From: Terriglobales bacterium
GTDB lineage: Bacteria; Acidobacteriota; Terriglobia; Bryobacterales; Bryobacteraceae
Direction: 5' to 3'
DNA length: 48,002 nucleotides
Assembly (NCBI GenBank): GCA_021372245.1
Contig: JAJFUV010000144.1
Span: 1 to 48,002 of the forward strand
The notes below the pieces were generated by a model that was not told where the DNA came from, ran no database searches, and saw nothing but the letters and a program-made list of their open reading frames with translations. A program made the position numbers and the translations under genes. How positions within the stretch are numbered: the stretch's first letter is position 1; every line of letters starts with the position of its first letter. Of the stretch, positions 17,724 through 26,290 are shown one piece after another.

Positions 17724-19163
17724 TCACGGCACAAACACGAACCGTTCCAACGTGACTCGCGCGCTGCGTGTGCTCCAGCCCACTTCGCGGTGAAACGCCA
17801 CCAGTAGCTCGTCAAAGTGGCGGATCGGCCCCTGGCGAGGCACAGGGAAGCGCACCAAATCCGTCACCGGCTCGCCAGTGCTCCCGGGTGGGGGCAGCAC
17901 CTCCTGCCAACCGAGCGACAACTGCGAGCGGCGCTTGGCTTGCGTGTCCAACAGAATCAGTTCGAGCCAAATGCGGCGCCGGTTGGCGTTGCGAATCCAG
18001 ATCGCGACCTCGTGGCAGCTTGCCAGCTCCACGTCAAAGCCAAGATTCTGCCGAGCCTCCATGTTGAGTAGCTTCCGGTCGCGTGTGTAGAAGCCGCGGC
18101 GTGCCATGTCCGCCACCAGTCTCACGGAGTTCTTCGGCGGCCGCCGGTCCGGTTCCCTGAAGAGCCAATATGATCCGAAGAACGGCATGCTCCAGGACTT
18201 CTGCGGCAGGCCGTGCCCGCTACGCCCGTGCGCCATCGCCGGAGGCGGGGGAACCAGCACCGTGTGCGATCCCACTTCGGAAAAGACGATGACGCCCGGA
18301 TAGTCCCCGTCGAGGAAAGCATCCGGTGTGCTCCGCCGGGCGCTCTTGTTCGGTTGGTCAACTGGCGCACCAGGTTGGACGAGGCCGGGGAGGCCGCTCA
18401 GCCAACCGGGCAGTACTGAGTCCGCAGCCGATCTTCCAGAGACACGCAGCAACTGGGGCGCAAGGAGGAGACAGACCGCGAGGAAGCCGATCACCAGCGT
18501 GGCGGCCGCTTTGCGGCCGGCTGCCAGCCATTGGCTAACTCGCCGTGTGACCGGCGCCGTGCTAAGCACCTGCCAAGTGAGCACGCCTAGGACTGCACAT
18601 GTCAGGATTAATTCGGCCGGACGCATGCGGATCACGTGGGCAATCAGCGCGCACTGGGCTGCCGCCGCCGTGAAGATCGCAATCGCCAGGCCGTTGCGTG
18701 AGCTGCGCGACTCGACCAACGTGAAGAGCGCCGGCACGGCTGGAGGTTCCATCTCCGCAAGGCCCGAGATCTCGTGCCAATGCCAGCTCGCTTGGCGGAC
18801 CAGGCTTACTACCAGTACTGCGGCCGCGAGGGTTGTGTGGGTTGACTGCCGATCGTGGAGGACCATCAGCGGTGCCAGCCAGACGGCGCTCGACGCCCAG
18901 CGAAACGCAGCGATTCCGATCCAGGCGCTGCGATGTACTCGCAACAGCCTCGCCGCCACAACGAACAGCACCAGACAGACCAGGAAGGAGACCAGCACCG
19001 GGCGACTCGCCACGTACAGAACCTGCCGGGGATGAAGATGAACGAATCGCGGCGGAAGCTGGATCTGCCAGAAAAGGAAACAGGCGGACGCCGTCAGGGC
19101 GGCCAGCGGCGGCATCCATCGCCGCACACCCCAATACTCAGGCCGCTGGAGGGTCTCGAACAT
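17724..19163 (-). CDS. Polytopic membrane protein of unknown function
   Basis: Roughly 479 residues. The first half contains about seven hydrophobic helices, for example WMPPLAALTASACFLFW, VLVSFLVCLVLFVVAARLL and AAATLVIGFLAVCLLLAPQLL. The second half, from about residue 235, is a soluble domain with the segments GVIVFSEVGSHTVLVPPP, NSVRLVADMARRGFYTRD and REVGWSTRSARVTLERFVF, perhaps a beta-rich extracytoplasmic domain. I do not recognise the family. I prefer the ATG at 19163; an in-frame TTG at 19175 would add four residues. Neither has a clear ribosome site. The gene is convergent with the phosphatidyltransferase gene and lies 60 bp downstream of acpS on the same strand. Confidence 0.75.
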   Translation of the reverse strand: MFETLQRPEYWGVRRWMPPLAALTASACFLFWQIQLPPRFVHLHPRQVLYVASRPVLVSFLVCLVLFVVAARLLRVHRSAWIGIAAFRWASSAVWLAPLMVLHDRQSTHTTLAAAVLVVSLVRQASWHWHEISGLAEMEPPAVPALFTLVESRSSRNGLAIAIFTAAAAQCALIAHVIRMRPAELILTCAVLGVLTWQVLSTAPVTRRVSQWLAAGRKAAATLVIGFLAVCLLLAPQLLRVSGRSAADSVLPGWLSGLPGLVQPGAPVDQPNKSARRSTPDAFLDGDYPGVIVFSEVGSHTVLVPPPPAMAHGRSGHGLPQKSWSMPFFGSYWLFREPDRRPPKNSVRLVADMARRGFYTRDRKLLNMEARQNLGFDVELASCHEVAIWIRNANRRRIWLELILLDTQAKRRSQLSLGWQEVLPPPGSTGEPVTDLVRFPVPRQGPIRHFDELLVAFHREVGWSTRSARVTLERFVFVP

Positions 19164-19223
19164 GATTCGAGCCAATTGAGAGTTTGGACAACGGATGCCG
19201 GGAAAAGTTCCCGGAGCACCCGC

Positions 19224-19601
19224 TCAGCCTTCCAGAATCACGAAGGCCATGCCCTGTTCCTTCGTGTGGGTGAGGGAGAGCGAAACGGAACGCGTGCCGA
19301 GTTTGGCGGCAACATCGGCGGCTACTCCGTGCAGGAGCAAAGTTGGCTTGCCGCTGGGCAAATTCGCCACCTCAAAGTCCTGCCAGCGCACCCCTCGCCT
19401 CCAACCCGTTCCGATCGCCTTCATGCCGGCTTCCTTGGCGGCGAAACGGGCGGCATAGCGCTCGAAGCGGTTGGCCTTCCGCTCGACATAGGCAATCTCG
19501 GCCGGTGTGTAGACGCGCTCGATGAAATGCGCGCCGTAACGCTCGATGGCTTCGCGCACGCGCGGCACTTCGGCAATGTCGATTCCGGTTCCGACGATCA
19601 C
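19224..19601 (-). CDS. acpS: Holo-[acyl-carrier-protein] synthase
   Basis: A 125-residue 4'-phosphopantetheinyl transferase that activates acyl carrier protein using CoA. The family start [15 protein letters not shown] carries the Mg-binding Asp8, and [15 protein letters not shown] carries the second Mg-binding Glu and the catalytic Lys. The C-terminal [18 protein letters not shown] is also typical. The start is the GTG at 19601, overlapping the TGA of nikR in a GTGA junction, so the two genes are translationally coupled. A longer frame continues upstream, but only because it runs through nikR in another frame. Pairing of acpS with a nickel regulator is unusual. Confidence 0.93.
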   Translation of the reverse strand: MIVGTGIDIAEVPRVREAIERYGAHFIERVYTPAEIAYVERKANRFERYAARFAAKEAGMKAIGTGWRRGVRWQDFEVANLPSGKPTLLLHGVAADVAAKLGTRSVSLSLTHTKEQGMAFVILEG

Positions 19602-20014
19602 GAATGCGTTCCCGGCGTGGTGACGGTGAGCCGGCCGTGCTTCACGCCCTTGGTGCTGATGAGGCTGTCGGCGATCTTGCGGACCTCGGAGGCTTTGCCC
19701 TTGATCACCAGCACCTCCAGGCAGTTGTTGTGGTCCAGGTGGACGTGCAGCGTCGACAGCACGTGGTCGTAGTGCTCGTGCTGCATGTCCGTGAGCCTCT
19801 CGTTGAGCAGCCGGACGTGGTGATCGTAAACCAGCGTCACGGTGCCCACCACGGGGCTGTCGGGCTTGGTCCAAGCTTCCTCTACGAGTTCACCGCGGAT
19901 GAGATCCCGGAAAGCTTCCGAGCGATTGGTGTATCCGCGGCGCGCGATCAGCTCGTCGAACTGCTCGAGCAGATCCGTATCGATGGCAACGCCGATGCGG
20001 CTCAGTTCCCCCAT
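19598..20014 (-). CDS. nikR: Nickel-responsive transcriptional regulator NikR
   Basis: A 138-residue regulator. Residues 1-50 form a ribbon-helix-helix DNA-binding domain ([19 protein letters not shown] and [14 protein letters not shown]). Residues 55-133 form the ACT-like nickel-binding domain. The square-planar nickel ligands of E. coli NikR (His76, His87, His89, Cys95) match His79, His90, His92 and Cys98 here, within [20 protein letters not shown] and the Cys after it. When nickel is plentiful NikR represses nickel-uptake genes. The divergent gene is such a transporter, and a candidate operator lies in the shared 98-bp gap. Stop and acpS start overlap by 4 bases. Confidence 0.95.
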   Translation of the reverse strand: MGELSRIGVAIDTDLLEQFDELIARRGYTNRSEAFRDLIRGELVEEAWTKPDSPVVGTVTLVYDHHVRLLNERLTDMQHEHYDHVLSTLHVHLDHNNCLEVLVIKGKASEVRKIADSLISTKGVKHGRLTVTTPGTHS

Positions 20015-20054
20015 GCGTACACAGAGTAGCCGAGGTTTCGGGGCGAGACAAGCG

Positions 20055-20081
20055 GTGGCACGAGTGGCATCATCGTGCTAC
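20055..20081. promoter_or_regulatory. Candidate NikR operator GTGGCAC-N13-GTGCTAC
   Basis: An imperfect inverted repeat lies in the nikR/nikM divergent gap, with half-sites at 20055-20061 and 20075-20081. The arms can be extended to 20053-20063 and 20073-20083, with one mismatch in 11 pairs. The overall size (27 bp) and layout, two 6-7 bp half-sites about 13-16 bp apart, resemble known NikR operators such as GTATGA-N16-TCATAC of E. coli. It lies 31 bp before the permease ATG and 40 bp from the nikR ATG, so it could control both. Confidence 0.6.
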
Positions 20082-20112
20082 CGTAAGGTTTCGGGCATTC
20101 TCCCGCGCGAAC

Positions 20113-21021
20113 ATGCACATTCCCGACGGATTTCTGGCGACGCCGGTGTGGGCCGGGCTGGATGCGACCGCGGCTCCCGCCGTCGCATACCTGGCGCGGC
20201 GCGCGGCCCGCAACTTCGACGAGGGACGGATCCCGATGCTCGGCGTGATGGGGGCGTTCGTCTTCGCCGCGCAGATGATCAACTTCCCCGTCGGCGTGGG
20301 CACCAGCGGACACCTGCTCGGTGGCGCGCTGCTGGCGCAGACGCTGGGACCGTCGGCCGCGGGCGTCACCATGACGGCCATCCTCGCCATACAGGCCCTG
20401 GTGTTTCAGGACGGCGGCGTACTGGCGCTGGGGGCCAACGTCTGGAACATGGCATTGATAGGCGTGCTGGCGGGATATCTGCCGCTGGAGGCGCTGGGCT
20501 GCGGGCGCAGGCGTCTTGCCGCGTTCCTGGGCGGGGCGCTCTCGGTATTGGCCGGCGCCGTGCTCGCCATCGCGGAACTGCTGGTGTCGGGCGTGCGCAT
20601 ACCCGGACCGGTGCTGGCCGTCACAACGGGATTGTTCCTCGTCACGGCCCTGATCGAAGGGGGCATCACCGCGGCCGTTGTGGGCGCCATCGGCGCAGTG
20701 AATCCCGATTGGATGAGCCGGCCCCAGGCGCCTCTTGCGCGAAAGGTGATGTTCGGGCTTGGCGCACTCGCGTTGTTGCTGGCCACGGGAGGCATTTTTC
20801 TCGCATCCACCGCGCCGGACGGGCTGGAGAGTCTCGCAGGGAGGATCGGCTTGGGCGAGCGCGCCCGGGTTCTGCTGGCCGCACCCATGCCGGATTATGA
20901 GGCGCGCTGGCTCTCCTCCGCCGCTCTCGGCAAGGCGGCGGCGGGGATGGCCGGCCTGGTCCTGATCTTCGCCCTGGCCGCGCTGTCAGGCCGGTGGCTT
21001 GCGCGAAGGAGGAGAAGCTAG
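20113..21021 (+). CDS. nikM: Nickel/cobalt ECF transporter S-component (CbiM/NikM with PDGLE domain)
   Basis: A 302-residue membrane protein. The first 210 residues are a CbiM/NikM substrate-capture subunit: it starts with MHIPDGFL, in which the N-terminal Met-His contributes to metal binding, and contains FAAQMINFPVGVGTSGHLLGG and NVWNMALIG. The C-terminal part contains the literal PDGLE motif (STAPDGLESLAGRIG), the domain that replaces the separate small NikN/CbiN subunit. Cobalt and nickel versions are hard to tell apart by sequence; the adjacent nikR and its candidate operator argue for nickel. It is the first gene of a three-gene transporter operon; the next start codon follows its stop directly. 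Confidence 0.9.
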   Translation: MHIPDGFLATPVWAGLDATAAPAVAYLARRAARNFDEGRIPMLGVMGAFVFAAQMINFPVGVGTSGHLLGGALLAQTLGPSAAGVTMTAILAIQALVFQDGGVLALGANVWNMALIGVLAGYLPLEALGCGRRRLAAFLGGALSVLAGAVLAIAELLVSGVRIPGPVLAVTTGLFLVTALIEGGITAAVVGAIGAVNPDWMSRPQAPLARKVMFGLGALALLLATGGIFLASTAPDGLESLAGRIGLGERARVLLAAPMPDYEARWLSSAALGKAAAGMAGLVLIFALAALSGRWLARRRRS

Positions 21022-21729
21022 TTGCATCACGTAACACTGGACCGCTGGAGCCGCGGCGAGAGCGTTCTGCACCGGCGCGACGCGCGCGTGAAGGTGCTCG
21101 CGCTGGCGGCCTATCTGGTGGCGGTGGCTACACTCGACGCGGGGCAGCAACTGGCGCTGGTGGCCTGTGGGGCACTGCTGGCTGCCGGGTTGCTCGCCTC
21201 CCATTTGCCCATCGGCGCGCTGCTCGCGCGTGCCGCCGTGGTGCTGCCGTTCTCTGCCGTCTTCGCGACCATCAGCGTGCTGGGCGGGCAACCCGGGCGC
21301 GCCGTCGAGCTGGTCGAGAAAAGTTACCTGTCGGCGTGCGCGGTGCTTCTGGTGGCCGGAACCACGCCCCTGGCCAACCTGATGGGCGCGCTGGAATCGC
21401 TGCATGTGCCGCGGTTCGTGGTGCTGGTGGTGCAGTTTATCTACCGATACCTGTTCGTGGTTTCCGAACAGGCGCAGCACATGCGTCTGGCGGCCTTGAG
21501 CCGCGGCAAGAAGGGCAACTTCCGCGCCGCCGCCGGCGCACTGGCTGTACTGTTTGCGCGCTCGGAAGCGCGCGCCGAGGCGGTGTACCGCGCCATGGCC
21601 GCGCGTGGTTTTTCCGGGCGCATTCCTCAACTGGGCACGCCGCATTTGCATCCTGCCGACGCGGGCTTCCTGGTTGCAGCGGTGGGAGCGGCGGCAATCA
21701 TCCGCATTGCTGCGGGGGTGTTCTCGTGA
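21022..21729 (+). CDS. nikQ: ECF transporter T-component (CbiQ/NikQ)
   Basis: A 235-residue energy-coupling-factor transmembrane protein that links the metal-binding subunit to the ATPase. It has about five membrane helices and two cytoplasmic coupling Ala-Arg-Gly-type motifs, seen as AALSRGKKG and AMAARGFSGR. DRRDARVKVLALAAYL-like sequence at the N-terminus is typical of CbiQ. The TTG start follows directly after the nikM stop with no gap, so translation is probably coupled. Its own stop overlaps the GTG of the ATPase gene by 3 bases. Confidence 0.9.
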   Translation: MHHVTLDRWSRGESVLHRRDARVKVLALAAYLVAVATLDAGQQLALVACGALLAAGLLASHLPIGALLARAAVVLPFSAVFATISVLGGQPGRAVELVEKSYLSACAVLLVAGTTPLANLMGALESLHVPRFVVLVVQFIYRYLFVVSEQAQHMRLAALSRGKKGNFRAAAGALAVLFARSEARAEAVYRAMAARGFSGRIPQLGTPHLHPADAGFLVAAVGAAAIIRIAAGVFS

Positions 21730-22442
21730 GCGAACCGTTGATCGATGTTCGCGGCCTGCGCTTCCATTACGACGATGGCACCCAGGCCCTGGATGGCGTC
21801 GATTTCCGCCTGTGGCCGGGAGAGACCGTGGCGCTGCTCGGCGCCAACGGGTCGGGCAAGACCACGTTCGTCTTACATCTGAACGGTTTGCTGGCAGGAG
21901 AAGGCGAAGTGCGGGTTTGCGGCGTTCCGGTGCAGAAGAAGACGTTAGCTGATGTGCGCCGCCGCGTGGGCCTGCTGTTTCAGGATCCGGACGAGCAGCT
22001 CTTCATGCCCACGGTGATCGAGGATGTGGCCTTCGGGCCACTGAACCTGGGCTTGAGCGCGGAGCAGGCGGAGAAGCGCGCGCTCGGGGCGCTGACGCAG
22101 GTGGGCGCAACCGCCGCCGCGGGCCGCGCCCCGTATCACCTCAGCGCCGGCGAAAAACGACGCGTGGCGCTGGCCGGGGTACTCGCCATGGAGCCGGAAA
22201 TACTGGTGCTGGACGAGCCCACCACGTACCTGGACCCTCCGGGCCAGCGCGATCTGGTTCGCTGCCTGCGCGGCCTGCCGCAAGCCAAAATTCTGGTCAC
22301 GCACGACACGCTGTTCGCCGCCGCGCTGGCGACGCGCGCGGTCTTCTTCGACAAAGGGCGGATCGTGGCCGAAGGCGCCGTGCGGGAGATCGTGGAGCGG
22401 TTCTCCTGGACGCCAGGCGCCGGCACTAAGCCGGCAGGGTGA
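21726..22442 (+). CDS. nikO: ECF transporter ATPase (CbiO/NikO)
   Basis: A 238-residue ABC ATPase. Walker A is GANGSGKTT (about residues 38-46), the Q-loop region is LLFQDPDEQLF, the signature is LSAGEKRRVALAG, Walker B is ILVLDEPT, and the switch His is in VTHD. The DPDEQLF segment is typical of ECF-type ATPases. GTG start in a GTGA overlap with nikQ. Only one ATPase is encoded, so it must work as a homodimer, as usual in metal ECF systems. No terminator hairpin was found downstream. Confidence 0.92.
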   Translation: MSEPLIDVRGLRFHYDDGTQALDGVDFRLWPGETVALLGANGSGKTTFVLHLNGLLAGEGEVRVCGVPVQKKTLADVRRRVGLLFQDPDEQLFMPTVIEDVAFGPLNLGLSAEQAEKRALGALTQVGATAAAGRAPYHLSAGEKRRVALAGVLAMEPEILVLDEPTTYLDPPGQRDLVRCLRGLPQAKILVTHDTLFAAALATRAVFFDKGRIVAEGAVREIVERFSWTPGAGTKPAG

Positions 22443-22548
22443 GGGGTACTTCCAGGCGTCCGGCAGAACCAAAAAGGGGGGCTTCGGACTAGGAATGCCC
22501 GGATCCCCGTCAGAGACGAAATCGGCGTCCAGATTGCACCGGGGACGG

Positions 22549-23271
22549 TTACAGCTCCAGCTTCCCGCGGTAGACCATGTCTTTCAGCGGAAACGAGGCC
22601 TTCACTTCCATGGGGCCGAACACGGTGGAGAAGGTCAACTCCTTGTCTTCCAGCGCAAACGGCGCCTCGCCGCGCGGGAAGAAGAACAGGAAAATGGACG
22701 ATTCGCCGGATGCTCTGGTTTCAATGCGTTCCGGTTTGAGAGAATCATTTCCCTTCAGTGCCAGCAGAGTGTTCTCTTTCATGCGCTCCATCATCCGCTT
22801 GCGCATCTGGTCCTGATCCATCTGGGGACCGCCCTCGCGCCGCCGCATCGGCGGCCGGCGCATCTGGGGCAAGCCCTCCACGGCGATCACGTAATAACCC
22901 ACGTACTCTTGAGGGAGTTTCTGCTTGAGCGCGTCCTGCACGGGCAGTGCGCTCTCCCAACGCACAGCGGCCTTGAATTCAGGCGGTCCCATCGGGCCTC
23001 CCATACCCGGACCTCCCATGCCCGGGCCCGGGCCGCGTTCGCCTCCGCCCATCGGCGGCCCTCCGCCTTCCGGAGGCCGCATCTCACCCTGGCCGGGACG
23101 TTCGCCACGGGCCCTGAACTCGGTCTTCGCTTGTCGCGCCCAAGGCGAACTGCTCAGGATCTGCTGTGTTTCCTTTTCGGACCACTGGGCCGGCGCCTTC
23201 GTGTTCCAAAAATCTCCGCTCAAACCAACCGCCGACAAGGCGGCGATGAGAACCACTGTACGCCTGATCAT
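22549..23271 (-). CDS. Small secreted protein with Gly/Pro/Met-rich segment
   Basis: A 240-residue protein with a signal peptide (MIRRTVVLIAALSAVGLSG). Next comes the segment KAPAQWSEKETQQILSSSPW, a pattern I associate with acidobacterial secreted proteins of unknown function. Residues 58-98 are low-complexity Gly/Pro/Met (repeats like GPGMGGPGMGGPM). The C-terminal half looks globular, ending in FPLKDMVYRGKLEL. A second Met/Arg/Gln-rich stretch lies around residues 135-165. It follows the TonB-receptor gene by 14 bp, with AAAGGA as ribosome site, so it is the last gene of the operon DUF5666-like, receptor, this protein. No function can be assigned. Confidence 0.78.
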   Translation of the reverse strand: MIRRTVVLIAALSAVGLSGDFWNTKAPAQWSEKETQQILSSSPWARQAKTEFRARGERPGQGEMRPPEGGGPPMGGGERGPGPGMGGPGMGGPMGPPEFKAAVRWESALPVQDALKQKLPQEYVGYYVIAVEGLPQMRRPPMRRREGGPQMDQDQMRKRMMERMKENTLLALKGNDSLKPERIETRASGESSIFLFFFPRGEAPFALEDKELTFSTVFGPMEVKASFPLKDMVYRGKLEL

Positions 23272-23285
23272 GGGTAAGTGTCCTT

Positions 23286-26261
23286 TCAGAATGTAAACCG
23301 TAACTGCAGATCGATTTTCCGGTTATAGGTTGTATTTCCGCCGAACGGTCCGAAGCCCGCCAGGCTGCGGTATTCTCCGAAGAACGTCGAAGAAAGATCG
23401 CCGCTCGGCGCCGCGTAATTGGCGGTGTTGAAAAGGTTCCTGGCGGAGATGCTCAGCGTAAGGTTGTACTTTTTGCCCGAGTCGCCGCCGAACATGCCGC
23501 GCCCGGGACCTCCACCCGGAGGAGGGCCGCCCATGCCACCTCCCGGAGGTGGTCCTCCACCTCCGCGCATCCCGCCACCACCCGGCCCGCCCGGAGGCGG
23601 TCCGCCGGCATCGGATGGCCCAGATTCGCCTTTGCTCCCGAACGACCAGGTCCTCGCCAGGCGCATGTTCACGGTGAATGTTGCCGGGCCGCGCGCCGAG
23701 TTGCGGCCCAGGATAGTCGCGCCGGCTCCGGGATTCGTATTGAAGCAGCCGAAGCCGGTTTTGTATGTGTAGCCGTTCGAGGCACAGGCTGCGCTGTCCA
23801 TCCCGGTGACTAGCGTCGGACGCTCGCTCGCGAAGCCATCGCCGTTGGTGTCGATGCCGGTGGTGATGTCGTAGGGCGCGCCGCTGCTGGCGGTGATGAA
23901 CGGCCCCACGGTCAGTTTCCAGGGAAGCGGCAGGTGCGTGCCGATCACGATGCGATGGCGGATATCGGCGTAGCTCGACGGCCCCCACTCGGCACGCAGG
24001 TTGTAAGGATCGGCCGGCGTACCTTCCGCGTCGCTCTTGCCGTGGGAATACGAGTAGAAACCGAATAAGAAGAGCTTCTTGTAGCTCAAGTGCGGGCTGA
24101 TCACCAACTGATTGGTGCGGCTGAAGCCAGTAGTTTCGGTGAGAATGCGCTGGTTGGAATCGCCGAAAGGATAGATGCCGCCGATGGGGGTGTTGATGTT
24201 GCGTGTCCGCGAAAGATGCACGCCCCGCGCCATCATGTACTGGCCGCTCAGGCGGAAGTACTTGTTGATCTGGCGGTCCAACCCGATGCTGGCCTGGTAA
24301 ACGCGAGGAGCGACCAGGCTGGTGTCGAGGATCTGGTACCGCTGCGGTTGAAGAGAACCGGCCAGAGACGCGGCCGCCGGGATCGCCGGGAAGAAATCCG
24401 GATTCAAAATCAGGTAAGACTGCTGCGTCAGCCCGTTGTAGCGGAGCGCTTGCAGGACAGTGGATTCGCCGATGCGGTCATAGAACGTGCCGAAGCCCGC
24501 GCGCAGCACGGTTTTGGCCGATTTGTTCCCGCCTCCGTCTATGCCCCACGCCAGGCCCAGCCGCGGGGACCAATCGCCGTGATCGCTTATGTTGGTCTGC
24601 GTTTCATAGCGCAGGCCGTAGCTGAGCGTAAGGTTCGACCGCATCCGCCAATCGTCGTTCCAGAACAGGCCGGCGTCGAACTGATCGACGGCGGTCGTGG
24701 CGGTGCCGGCGCTCAGGCTGAACTGCGACGCGCCGCCGCCCAGGGCACGGATCGTCGCAGCGCTGAGCCCCATGCCCTGGAAGAGCAGCGTACGCCGGTA
24801 TCGTTCGAGGGCGGTGAGTTGAACGGACGTTCCCGCGATGGCGCTGTTGCTCGCGTCCAACTCGGGCCCCAGGCCGCCCAGGAAGGTGTAGGTCCCGCCG
24901 AAGTTGTTCACCGAGGTGTCGTCGAAGTTGGCTTGCCGCAGCCGCGCGCCCCACTTGAACATGTGCCGGCCCATGGTGTGGCTCATCGTGTCGTTCAATT
25001 CCCAGTCATTGCTCAGGCTGCCAGAGTTGCCCACTTGCGCTCCACCGCCACTGAAGGCTCCCGCCACGGTGATGGCGGGCTGCGAGGTGTCGCCCGTGCG
25101 GCTGGTTTCCGCCCGCATGTACTGGAGACGGAACTCGTTGATGGTCTTGGCGCTCAGGACAGCCGTTTCGGTGAGCTGGAGCGCATGGTTGGACCCGGTC
25201 TGCTTGTAAGCCTTCGATAGCAGGCTGTAATCGCCAATGCCGTCGTTGTCGTACGAGTTGCGGCCATATTGGTATCGAGCCACCAGCGTATTCCTGGAGT
25301 TCAGCGCCAGGTCCAGGCGCGGGCTCAGGTTGGTGCGCGTCTGCGGGGTCAATACCGCCTGGCTGATAGTTTGCGGGACCAGGTTCGAATCCAATGTTGT
25401 CGCGTAGATAAAGGCGTTCTCGTCGGTCGAGCGGCGTTCCAGGTCGAAGCCGTACGAGGCCTTACCCTTCACAAGCGGTCCGCTGAGGTTGAGGCCCAGC
25501 ATCTTCTGCTGATACGGTGTCCGCTTGGATTGTTCCAGCAGCGGGCTGCGCGAATTGAGGCTTTCGTCGTTGAACTGCGCGAACAACTGCCCGCGGATCT
25601 GGTCGCTGCCGGGCTTCGTCAGGATCTCGATTCGCCCGAAGCCGGGCCGGTCATACTCGGGCGAGAACGGGTTCGAGTTGATGCGCACTTCGCGAATCGA
25701 GGACTTGGGCGGCATGTTGCCGTTGCTGAAACCGTCGATCATGATCTGTCCGCCGTTGGGACCCGAAGACGGACCGGCCAGCGCCTGGAGTTGCTCCTGC
25801 AATTCGTCGGGATCGTCGGAGAGCGTATCGAGTTCCTTTTGTCCCAGCACGAGCGCCGTACCGTTCTCCGACGGGTCGGCGGAGACGTGGCTGGCCTCCT
25901 CCTCAACGTTCACCACCTGCGCTTCAACTTTGATGGTGAGCTGCGAGTCGATGGTCATGCCGCCGCGGATGGCCACTTTACCGCGATCATCAATGGTGAA
26001 ACCCTTGGCGATGAAACGAACCCGGTAATCGCCGGGCTGCAGGCCGGTAAGGGAATAGCGGCCTGATTCGTCGGTGGTGGCGCGGCGCTCGCCACCGGGC
26101 CCGCGCAACTGCACCAGAGCCCCTGGAACGCTTGCGCCGCTGGGGTCTGTAACCGATCCGCGCACGCTGGCCGTAGCCACGGTCTGCGCTGCCAGATCCA
26201 AACCACTCGCCAACACGATGGCTGTCAGAAGAACCGCCACCCACACAGATTTGCGCATCAT
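23286..26261 (-). CDS. TonB-dependent receptor with carboxypeptidase-regulatory-like domain
   Basis: A 991-residue outer-membrane protein. Signal peptide residues 1-26. A carboxypeptidase-regulatory-like beta-sandwich covers about 30-110 (SVRGSVTDPSGASVPGALVQ, DESGRYSLTGLQPGDYRVRF). A plug domain follows at about 150-235, with the GRIEILTKPGSDQIRGQ segment. The C-terminal barrel ends in IDLQLRFTF with the terminal aromatic residue used for outer-membrane insertion. This is the Oar-like receptor type that is expanded in Acidobacteriota. Around residues 880-920 there is an inserted Gly/Pro-rich loop (GGPPPGG-type repeats). It is the middle gene of an operon with the DUF5666-like gene 29 bp upstream. 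Substrate unknown. Confidence 0.9.
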   Translation of the reverse strand: MMRKSVWVAVLLTAIVLASGLDLAAQTVATASVRGSVTDPSGASVPGALVQLRGPGGERRATTDESGRYSLTGLQPGDYRVRFIAKGFTIDDRGKVAIRGGMTIDSQLTIKVEAQVVNVEEEASHVSADPSENGTALVLGQKELDTLSDDPDELQEQLQALAGPSSGPNGGQIMIDGFSNGNMPPKSSIREVRINSNPFSPEYDRPGFGRIEILTKPGSDQIRGQLFAQFNDESLNSRSPLLEQSKRTPYQQKMLGLNLSGPLVKGKASYGFDLERRSTDENAFIYATTLDSNLVPQTISQAVLTPQTRTNLSPRLDLALNSRNTLVARYQYGRNSYDNDGIGDYSLLSKAYKQTGSNHALQLTETAVLSAKTINEFRLQYMRAETSRTGDTSQPAITVAGAFSGGGAQVGNSGSLSNDWELNDTMSHTMGRHMFKWGARLRQANFDDTSVNNFGGTYTFLGGLGPELDASNSAIAGTSVQLTALERYRRTLLFQGMGLSAATIRALGGGASQFSLSAGTATTAVDQFDAGLFWNDDWRMRSNLTLSYGLRYETQTNISDHGDWSPRLGLAWGIDGGGNKSAKTVLRAGFGTFYDRIGESTVLQALRYNGLTQQSYLILNPDFFPAIPAAASLAGSLQPQRYQILDTSLVAPRVYQASIGLDRQINKYFRLSGQYMMARGVHLSRTRNINTPIGGIYPFGDSNQRILTETTGFSRTNQLVISPHLSYKKLFLFGFYSYSHGKSDAEGTPADPYNLRAEWGPSSYADIRHRIVIGTHLPLPWKLTVGPFITASSGAPYDITTGIDTNGDGFASERPTLVTGMDSAACASNGYTYKTGFGCFNTNPGAGATILGRNSARGPATFTVNMRLARTWSFGSKGESGPSDAGGPPPGGPGGGGMRGGGGPPPGGGMGGPPPGGGPGRGMFGGDSGKKYNLTLSISARNLFNTANYAAPSGDLSSTFFGEYRSLAGFGPFGGNTTYNRKIDLQLRFTF

Positions 26262-26290
26262 TTCATGAATCCTCGATCCAACAATTCCCG

